Below are positions 5,612 to 10,739 of a stretch of DNA of 10,739 nt, in pieces; the first letter of the stretch is position 1; each line of letters opens with the position of its first letter. Made by a program: the position numbers and the translations under genes. Origin of the DNA: Deltaproteobacteria bacterium. GTDB taxonomy: Bacteria; Desulfobacterota; Desulfovibrionia; Desulfovibrionales; Desulfovibrionaceae. Below the pieces are notes generated by a model that saw only the letters and a list, made by a program, of their open reading frames with translations, had not been told where the DNA came from and ran no database searches. The stretch is taken from positions 1-10,739 of the forward strand of contig JANXYI010000086.1 in the NCBI GenBank assembly GCA_025350085.1, in the 5' to 3' direction.

Positions 5612-6832
5612 ATGGACGATGCCCTTGCCCTGCGCCACGTTGGCCGCGCCCCGCGCCTGCTCCTCTTGACCAGCGCCTATTTCCTGCTGGGCGAGCTGAG
5701 GGCCGCCTGCCAGCGCCTTAACGTGCCGCACCTGCTGCTGGACTTCGCCTCGCGCAGCGTGGACCGCGACCATTTCGTGCGCACCATCCGCGAGGCAGTC
5801 GCGAGCTTCAAGCCCGACGCCATCGTCACGGTGAACCACCTGGGCGTGGACCACGAGGGCGTGCTCTACGCCCTGGCCGGGGAGCTACGCTTGCCGCTGG
5901 TGTCCTGGTTCGTGGACAATCCGGAGTTCATCCTGCCGCTGTATCCTGCGCCGGACCCGCAGAACACGCTGATCCTGACCTGGGACGCGGACAGCCTGGA
6001 GGCCGTGCGCGCCTGCGGCTTCACCAACGTCTTCTGGCTGCCGCTCGGCGCTGACCCCAAGCGCTTTTGCCCGGGGCGCGAGGGCCGGCCCGAGTGGCGC
6101 GCGCGCGTGTCCTTTGTGGGCAACTCCATGGTCCAGAAGACCGCCAGCCGCCTCAAGGCCGCAGACCCCGGCCCGGACCTTATGGCCGCCTTCGCGGCCC
6201 TGGCCAAAACCTTCGGGGAGTCGGGCGGGCGCTCGATCCCGGCCCTGCTGGCCGCGCACCGGCCGGAGCTTCTGCCCCAGTTCGAGGCCCTGCCGCTGCT
6301 CCGGCGCACGGCCTATGCCACGGCCTTGGTCTGGCTCTCCACCCTGGAGTACCGCCTGGGCTGCGTGGACAAAATCCTGCCCTTTGCCCCGCTCATCGTC
6401 GGGGATTCGGGCTGGGACCAGCTCCTGGCCGGATATCCGCCGGAGGGCTTCCGCCTGCACCGGGAGCTCAGCTACTACGACGAGTTGCCCGGCTTCTACC
6501 CCGCAAGCGAGGTGAACTTCAACTGCACCAGCCTGCAGATGAAGGGCGCGGTGAACCAGCGCGTCTTCGACGTGCCCGCGGCCGGGGCCTTCCTGCTCAC
6601 GGACCACCGCCGGCAGATCGAGCATTTGTTTGAGCCGGACACGGAGATCGCGCTGTACCGCAGCCAGGAGGAGATCGCCCCGCTTCTCGAACGCTTCCTG
6701 GCCGACCCCGAAGCCCGGGAGCGCCTGGCCACGGCCGGACGGGCCAGGGTGCTGGCCGGGCACACCTACGAACACCGCCTGAGCGCACTCATGGCGGCCA
6801 TCCACCAGTCCTTCCCCGGACGGGTGCGCTAG
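5612..6832 (+). CDS. CgeB-like glycosyltransferase (DUF3880-type N-terminal part plus Glyco_trans_1_2-type C-terminal part)
   Basis: This 406-residue soluble protein has the two-part layout of the CgeB-like GT-B glycosyltransferases. The N-terminal half (RLLLLTSAYFLLGELRAACQRL; DAIVTVNHLGVDHEGVL; VSWFVDNPEFILP) forms a Rossmann-like acceptor lobe. The C-terminal section from about residue 300 (NFNCTSLQMKGAVNQRVFDVPAAGAFLLTD, then IEHLFEPDTEIALYRS) is the nucleotide-sugar lobe typical of this family. Such proteins transfer sugars from activated donors and in many bacteria are encoded near flagellar or surface polysaccharide genes; donor and acceptor here are unknown. ATG 5612 is preceded by AGGG (5599-5602) at nine bases. 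The next glycosyltransferase starts 11 bp after the stop, so the two are almost certainly cotranscribed. Flagellar-protein glycosylation is a reasonable guess given hook genes 1.7 kb away; LPS or capsule work is equally possible. Confidence 0.8.
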   Translation: MDDALALRHVGRAPRLLLLTSAYFLLGELRAACQRLNVPHLLLDFASRSVDRDHFVRTIREAVASFKPDAIVTVNHLGVDHEGVLYALAGELRLPLVSWFVDNPEFILPLYPAPDPQNTLILTWDADSLEAVRACGFTNVFWLPLGADPKRFCPGREGRPEWRARVSFVGNSMVQKTASRLKAADPGPDLMAAFAALAKTFGESGGRSIPALLAAHRPELLPQFEALPLLRRTAYATALVWLSTLEYRLGCVDKILPFAPLIVGDSGWDQLLAGYPPEGFRLHRELSYYDELPGFYPASEVNFNCTSLQMKGAVNQRVFDVPAAGAFLLTDHRRQIEHLFEPDTEIALYRSQEEIAPLLERFLADPEARERLATAGRARVLAGHTYEHRLSALMAAIHQSFPGRVR

Positions 6833-6843
6833 GCGGGCGGGTC

Positions 6844-8280
6844 ATGTCCGGTGGGCCGATATTGGTGCTGCAGATGCAGCGCATGGGCGATCTGGTGCTC
6901 ACCTATCCGCTGCTGCTCTGGCTCGGCCGCTGCTACCCCGGCCACCAGATCCACGTGGTGGCCGAGGAGTCCTTCTTCACCCCGCTTCTGCCCGTGAGCC
7001 CGCCCGCGGCCTATATCTCCTGGGCTGAGGCGGCTTCCGGCGCGCTCCTCGGCCAGCACTACCGCCTGGTGGTCAACCTAAGCATCCGGCCCGAGGCGGC
7101 CCGGCTGGCCGGGCAGGTGTCCGCGGACATCAAGGTCGGGCCGGTGCTGGAGGCCGACGGCGCGCTCCGGGTGCGCGGGGCCTGGCAGCTCTACCGCCAG
7201 AGTCTGGTGCAGAGCAACCGGTACAACCGCTTCCACTGGGCCGACCTGAACGCGCTGGACATCGTGCCCTTCTCGGCCACGCAGAACACCCATTTCGCGC
7301 TGCCGCGCGAGCCGCAGGGGCCGGAGGCCAAGAGCGTGGGCGTGTTCGTGGGCGCCAGCGAGCCCACCAAGCGGCCGGACGCGGCCTTCTACGCCGGGCT
7401 GGTGCGCGAGCTGCTGGACCGGGGCCTGCGGCCCGTGCTCCTGGGCGGTGAGGGCGACCTGGGCGTGGCGCGCGAGATCCGCGCCCTGTTCGACCACCCG
7501 GCGCTGGACCTGGTGGGCAAGCTTTCCCTGGCCGAGCTGGTGGCCGCGGGCAGCACGCTCGGCCTGTTCATCACCCCGGACACCGGGCCCATGCATGTGG
7601 CCGCCTGGACGGGCCTCAGGACCCTGAACCTGTCCGTGGGCAACGTGAACCCCTGGGAGACCGGCCCGTACCAGCCCGGGCACCTGGTGCTGCGTTCCAG
7701 CGTCTCCTGCGCGCGGGGCTGCTGGGCCTGCGGCCGAGCCAGCGCGCTGTGCCGCCAGGGGCTGAGCCCCAAGCGGGTGGCCGCCCTGGCGGCCGTGGCC
7801 CTGCGCGGCCCGGCCGAGCGCCTGGAGCGGCTGCAGATGCCGGGGCTGATCCTCTACGGCACCGAGCGCACCCCCGAGGGGCTGTTCGGCCTGCGCCGCC
7901 TGGGCCTGCCAGGGGCCGGGCCCGCGCCCATGGCCGAGGAGCTGGCCGGGGTGTTCTGGCGCGCCTTCTTTCTCTGGCGGCTGTCCGGGGCGGACCAGGG
8001 GCCGGTGCGTGCGGCCTGGGAGGCGCTCGGTGTTGCGCAGCCGCGCCTGGCGGCAAGCCTGCGGCGGTCGCTGCCGGGCCTGGGCGCGGGCGCGGCGCGC
8101 CTGGCCGCCCAGCTGGGGGCCGGGGGCTGTGCCCCGCCCAGGCGCCTGGTCAGCCAGACCCCGCCCTTCTGGCGGCCCCTGGCCGGGTATCTGGAGGTGG
8201 CCCTGGAGAACGAGGACGCCACGGCCGAGTCCTTCCGCCGCTGCCTGGAGCACCTGGAGGCCCTGGCGGCCATCCTCTGA
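6844..8280 (+). CDS. GT9-family (heptosyltransferase-like) glycosyltransferase with long C-terminal extension
   Basis: Residues 6-24 (ILVLQMQRMGDLVLTYPLL) are the classical N-terminal motif of family 9 glycosyltransferases such as WaaC/WaaF. The donor-binding half shows VGASEPTKRPDAAFYAGLV, VLLGGEGDLGVAREI, LVGKLSLAELVAA and TPDTGPMHVAA (244-251), all as expected. Family members transfer ADP-heptose or related sugars onto LPS core or, in some bacteria, protein. The usual length is near 350 residues, while this one has 478; about 150 residues after position 330 are not explained by the GT9 fold. The cysteines C289, C293, C296 and C303 form a tight cluster (C-x3-C-x2-C-x6-C) near the end of the catalytic part and could bind a metal, though GT9 proteins often carry cysteines here. 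ATG 6844 is 11 bp after the preceding stop, with GGGCGGG as a weak ribosome site. The function of the extension is unknown to me. Confidence 0.82.
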   Translation: MSGGPILVLQMQRMGDLVLTYPLLLWLGRCYPGHQIHVVAEESFFTPLLPVSPPAAYISWAEAASGALLGQHYRLVVNLSIRPEAARLAGQVSADIKVGPVLEADGALRVRGAWQLYRQSLVQSNRYNRFHWADLNALDIVPFSATQNTHFALPREPQGPEAKSVGVFVGASEPTKRPDAAFYAGLVRELLDRGLRPVLLGGEGDLGVAREIRALFDHPALDLVGKLSLAELVAAGSTLGLFITPDTGPMHVAAWTGLRTLNLSVGNVNPWETGPYQPGHLVLRSSVSCARGCWACGRASALCRQGLSPKRVAALAAVALRGPAERLERLQMPGLILYGTERTPEGLFGLRRLGLPGAGPAPMAEELAGVFWRAFFLWRLSGADQGPVRAAWEALGVAQPRLAASLRRSLPGLGAGAARLAAQLGAGGCAPPRRLVSQTPPFWRPLAGYLEVALENEDATAESFRRCLEHLEALAAIL

Positions 8281-8480
8281 GAGACGTCCCCCGGACAGGT
8301 ATTCCATTCCTCTGTACGGCCTGCCTTCGGCTGCCCTGCCTGAACGGCTCAGCCGCTGAGCGCCTGTTCCGGCGCCCTGCTTCGGGTGGCCGTGTTCCAC
8401 GCGGACACCAGGGGCGCGCTCCGGCATAGAGCACGGGAAAATTCTGCCGCACCCGTATATCCCTGGCCTGGGCGTACCCC
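8281..8480. other. Non-coding convergent intergenic region with hairpin potential
   Basis: No gene is supported between the GT9 stop and the flgE terminator. The sequence has GCTCAGC at 8347-8353 facing GCTGAGC at 8355-8361. It also has a nested structure in which GCGCCCTG (8372-8379) can pair with CAGGGGCGC (8408-8416, one bulge), and GTGTTCC with GGACAC inside it. None is followed by a T-run on the plus strand, so I cannot point to an intrinsic terminator for the glycosyltransferase unit. GC-rich sequence makes some such pairing by chance. Confidence 0.4.
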
Positions 8481-8521
8481 AAAAAAGAGACCCCGCCCGG
8501 TCGGTCAAGCCGGGCGGAGTC
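8481..8521 (-). terminator. Rho-independent terminator of flgD-flgE
   Basis: On the minus strand GACTCCGCCCGG (plus 8510-8521) pairs with CCGGGCGGGGTC (plus 8489-8500) over 12 positions, including one G-U. The loop has nine bases. TCTCTTTTTT (plus 8481-8490, partly within the stem foot) follows. This is a strong intrinsic terminator 29 bp beyond the flgE stop. It also prevents hook-operon transcription from running antisense into the glycosyltransferases. Confidence 0.92.
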
Positions 8522-8549
8522 GTCTTCGGGATGGAGACTTTCTTTACGT

Positions 8550-10217
8550 CTAGCGCTTCATGGCGATGATTTCGCCGAGCAGGCTGTCCGCCGTGGTGAT
8601 GACCTTGGTGTTGGCCTGGAAACCGCGCTGGGCGGTGATCATGCGCACGAACTCGGTGCCCATGTCCACGTTGGACTGTTCCAGCGTGCTGGAGGCGATG
8701 CTGCCCTTGCCCGGGGAGTTGGCCTGGCCGGTCAGGGCCGGTCCGGAATCGCGGGTCTCGCTGAACAGGTTGCCGCCCTCGCGCCTGAGGCCCCACTGGT
8801 TGGTGAAGCTTGTCAGCGTGAGCGAGTACAGGTCCAGCACCTGGCCGTTGGAGTAGCGGCCGGTGAGCACGCCGTCGCGGGACACGGAGATGCTCTGCAA
8901 AAAGCCTGCGGTGAATCCGTTCTGGCTCTGGAACAGGGTGCTTGAGCCGCCGGTGTCGAAGGACTGGGTGGCCGTGGCGTCGATGCTGGGGTTCTTCATG
9001 CTCGGCAGCCAGCCGACGTTGCTGATCTTGGCGCCGATGGCCGCAGCGTTGGAGGACACGGCGCCTCTGGACTGGCTCCAGCCCACGGTAAAGGAGCCCG
9101 AGCCGTTGCTGGTCAGGTCCGTGGCGCGGATGCCGAAGTTGATCTCAATGGGCGTGGCCGTCTTGCTGGTGGCCAGGGAGGCGTTGGAGGCCTGGATGAA
9201 GTTCGGGGTGACCAGCGGGAAGCCGGCAGAGGAGAAGTCGGCCAGCTTCCAGGCGTTCAGATCCTTCACGTTGCCGCCCGCGTTGCTCTTCAGGGTGTAG
9301 GCGCTCTCGCCCACGAGCTGGCCGGCGCGGAAGGTCATGGTGCCGATCATGAGCACACCGGCGGCCGAGGTGGTGTTCATGGCCGAGATCAAGCCGTTGG
9401 CGCCGGAGAGCCTGCGGCCGTCCTCGGCCGGGCCGCTGGTGACGATGTATTCCCACACGGTGTTGCCGCCGGCGTTGCTCAGGGTCACCTGGTCGAAGTA
9501 GGTGGTCAGGTTGTGCGACGCACCGACCTGGTCGTAGACCTTGAGGGTGGTGCTGTACCCGTAGGAGCTGCTGGAGAGCGGGGTGCTCTGGGTGCCGTTC
9601 CAGTTGTTGAACATGGCGAAATACGGGTTGGTAGCCGAGTTGGACTTGCTTAAGTTGTTCGGGTCCAGGTTGGTGATCATGCTCACCCGGCTGGTGGCCT
9701 CAGGCGGGGACTGGAAGTTGTTGATCTTGATGTCCGTGGGGCTGCCGGTGATGGCGAAGCTGGTGGTGCTGGAGGCGCCAGCGCTGCCGGTCACCGAGTT
9801 GGTGGTGGACTGCTTCATGGCCCAGCCCTGCACGACGTAGCCGTGCGGGTCGGTGAGATTGCCGTCCTTGTCGAAGCGGAAGTCACCCGCCCGGGTGTAG
9901 AACTGGTTCTGCGTGTTGTTGGCCTTTACGGTGAAGAAGCCGCTGCCGCCGATGGCCAGGTCCGTGGACTCCGAGGTGCTCTCAAAGGAGCCCTGGGCGA
10001 AGTCGGAGTAGATGGCCGCCACGCGCACGCCGCGTCCCACCTGGGCCACGCCGGCCGAGGTGAAGACGTCCTGGCTCATGACGTCCTCGAACTGCATGTT
10101 CGCGCCCTTGTAGCCCACGGTGCTGACGTTGGCCAGGTTGTTGCCGATGACCGAGATCTTTTCGCTGTGGGCCTGCAGGCCGGTGATTCCCTGATACAGC
10201 GAGGCGGAAAGTGACAT
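8550..10217 (-). CDS. flgE: Flagellar hook protein FlgE
   Basis: FlgE polymerises into the flagellar hook, the flexible joint between rod and filament, after export by the flagellar type III system. Residues 1-45 carry the conserved rod/hook N-terminal segment (SLYQGITGLQAHSEKISVIGNNLANVSTVGYKG). DLAIGGSGFFTV and FYTRAGDFRFDKDGNLTDPHGYVVQGW follow, as in FlgE/FlgF/FlgG. The C-terminus has LEQSNVDMGTEFVRMITAQRGFQANTKVITTADSLLGEIIAMKR. The two termini form the coiled D0 core. At 555 residues it is longer than the enterobacterial hook protein (about 400); the extra length is in the Ser/Thr/Asn-rich middle, which should form the exposed D1-D2 domains. ATG 10217 is firmly set by AGGAGG (plus 10224-10229) six bases upstream. 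It follows flgD by 61 bp on the same strand and is followed by the terminator at 8481-8521. Confidence 0.96.
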   Translation of the reverse strand: MSLSASLYQGITGLQAHSEKISVIGNNLANVSTVGYKGANMQFEDVMSQDVFTSAGVAQVGRGVRVAAIYSDFAQGSFESTSESTDLAIGGSGFFTVKANNTQNQFYTRAGDFRFDKDGNLTDPHGYVVQGWAMKQSTTNSVTGSAGASSTTSFAITGSPTDIKINNFQSPPEATSRVSMITNLDPNNLSKSNSATNPYFAMFNNWNGTQSTPLSSSSYGYSTTLKVYDQVGASHNLTTYFDQVTLSNAGGNTVWEYIVTSGPAEDGRRLSGANGLISAMNTTSAAGVLMIGTMTFRAGQLVGESAYTLKSNAGGNVKDLNAWKLADFSSAGFPLVTPNFIQASNASLATSKTATPIEINFGIRATDLTSNGSGSFTVGWSQSRGAVSSNAAAIGAKISNVGWLPSMKNPSIDATATQSFDTGGSSTLFQSQNGFTAGFLQSISVSRDGVLTGRYSNGQVLDLYSLTLTSFTNQWGLRREGGNLFSETRDSGPALTGQANSPGKGSIASSTLEQSNVDMGTEFVRMITAQRGFQANTKVITTADSLLGEIIAMKR

Positions 10218-10223
10218 GGTGAA

Positions 10224-10229
10224 CCTCCT
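10224..10229 (-). promoter_or_regulatory. Perfect Shine-Dalgarno of flgE
   Basis: The plus-strand CCTCCT reads AGGAGG on the coding strand, six bases before the flgE ATG. It is the strongest ribosome binding site in the window, which fits the high copy number of hook subunits, and it fixes the flgE start. Confidence 0.85.
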
Positions 10230-10278
10230 ATCCCTTCGACATTCTAGTTAGACTTGGATTGCGGCGCGCCGGACCGAT

Positions 10279-10739
10279 TTACTGGGACGCCGTTGTTGAC
10301 GCTGTGGTGGCGACCACCTCGTTGACACTGGAAATGTCCACGGTGCGGCCGTCCTTGAGCTGGAGCATGGTCGTGCCGTTCTGGGTGACCAGGCCGGAGA
10401 CCTCGCCGCTGATCTTGGACTGGACGAGCACAGGCGCGCCCGAGGCGTCCTCGGCGATGATGGCCACGCCGTAGGTGCCGTCGGGCAGCTTGGTGCCATT
10501 GGCGTCCTTGCCGTCCCAGTTGTACTGGAACTCTCCGGCCTGCTTGGCGCCGATGGCATCGGTGCGCACAAGGCTGCCGTCCTGGGCGTAGATGTTGACC
10601 TGCATGTTGGCCACGCTCTCGCCCAGGCTGTAGTAGACCGTGCTGGAGGAGTCGCCGGACTTGCTCAGGTTGTAGCCGTCGGCCTTGACGCTCTTGCCGA
10701 TGAAGCCCACGGCGTTCAGCATGCTGCCCAGGTTCTGGG
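10279..10739 (-). CDS. flgD: Flagellar hook capping protein FlgD, C-terminal part
   Basis: The frame runs from the right edge to TAA (plus 10279-10281), giving about 153 C-terminal residues. The N-terminal part lies outside the window. The visible part begins QNLGSMLNAVGFIGKSVKADG, the conserved end of the FlgD N-terminal region. A FlgD Ig-like/FlnA-like domain follows (VYYSLGESVANMQVNIYAQDG, then GEFQYNWDGKDANGTKLPDGTYGVAI), and then a short beta-rich, tudor-like segment (SGEVSGLVTQNGTTMLQLKDGRTVDISSVNEV). FlgD caps the growing hook and helps FlgE subunits assemble, then leaves. The internal ATG at plus 10720-10722 is not the true start because the family sequence continues upstream of it. 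flgE follows after 61 bp with no terminator, so the two share a transcript. Confidence 0.93.
   Translation of the reverse strand, partial: QNLGSMLNAVGFIGKSVKADGYNLSKSGDSSSTVYYSLGESVANMQVNIYAQDGSLVRTDAIGAKQAGEFQYNWDGKDANGTKLPDGTYGVAIIAEDASGAPVLVQSKISGEVSGLVTQNGTTMLQLKDGRTVDISSVNEVVATTASTTASQ

Noticed and set aside
7078..8796. A 572-codon open frame on the minus strand opposite the GT9 gene and running into the flgE end
   Set aside because: The translation is dominated by Gly, Arg, Pro, Gln and Ala with no domain. It crosses the flgE terminator and lies antisense to a well-supported gene, as is common in GC-rich DNA.

Overview
The window looks like a GC-rich, flagellated, Gram-negative chromosome segment. 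The gene content and flgD-flgE order, a hook protein of this type, heavy use of c-di-GMP proteins and CgeB-like plus GT9 glycosyltransferases suggest a deltaproteobacterium of the Desulfovibrionales type. That assignment is an inference from protein character, not from a marker gene. No RNA gene, insertion sequence, phage gene or CRISPR array is visible. Coding density is high and base composition is even, except for one AT-rich intergenic island at about 5418-5560.

Layout, left to right. (1) Positions 1-290, plus strand: the C-terminal end of a MurJ-type lipid II flippase, followed by an imperfect 60-bp tandem duplication of its own 3' end. (2) Positions 291-579: a leader with a terminator-like hairpin. 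(3) Positions 580-3745, plus strand: a two-gene unit made of an orphan LivJ-like substrate-binding lipoprotein and a membrane-bound dCache-HAMP-PAS-GGDEF diguanylate cyclase. (4) Positions 3735-5417, minus strand: a soluble PAS-GGDEF-EAL protein with a degenerate GGDEF and an apparently intact EAL site. Its 3' end overlaps the cyclase gene by 11 bp, tail to tail. (5) Positions 5418-5611: a divergent control region with a 22-bp imperfect palindrome and a stem-loop. (6) Positions 5612-8280, plus strand: two glycosyltransferases 11 bp apart, one CgeB-like and one GT9 (heptosyltransferase-like) with a long C-terminal extension. (7) Positions 8281-8549: a convergent intergenic region holding a strong intrinsic terminator for the minus strand. 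(8) Positions 8550-10739, minus strand: flgE (hook) and the truncated flgD (hook cap), transcribed in the order flgD then flgE.

How the parts may work together (inference). The lipoprotein may bind a small ligand outside the inner membrane and feed the dCache sensor of the cyclase. The convergent EAL protein would remove the c-di-GMP. c-di-GMP commonly decides between swimming and attachment, and the neighbouring hook genes and glycosyltransferases fit a motility and cell-surface neighbourhood. The glycosyltransferases could decorate flagellar proteins or LPS; the sequence does not decide which.

The best candidates for something less described are the orphan binding protein coupled to a cyclase and facing an overlapping phosphodiesterase, the palindrome in front of the EAL gene, and the C-terminal extension of the GT9 protein.
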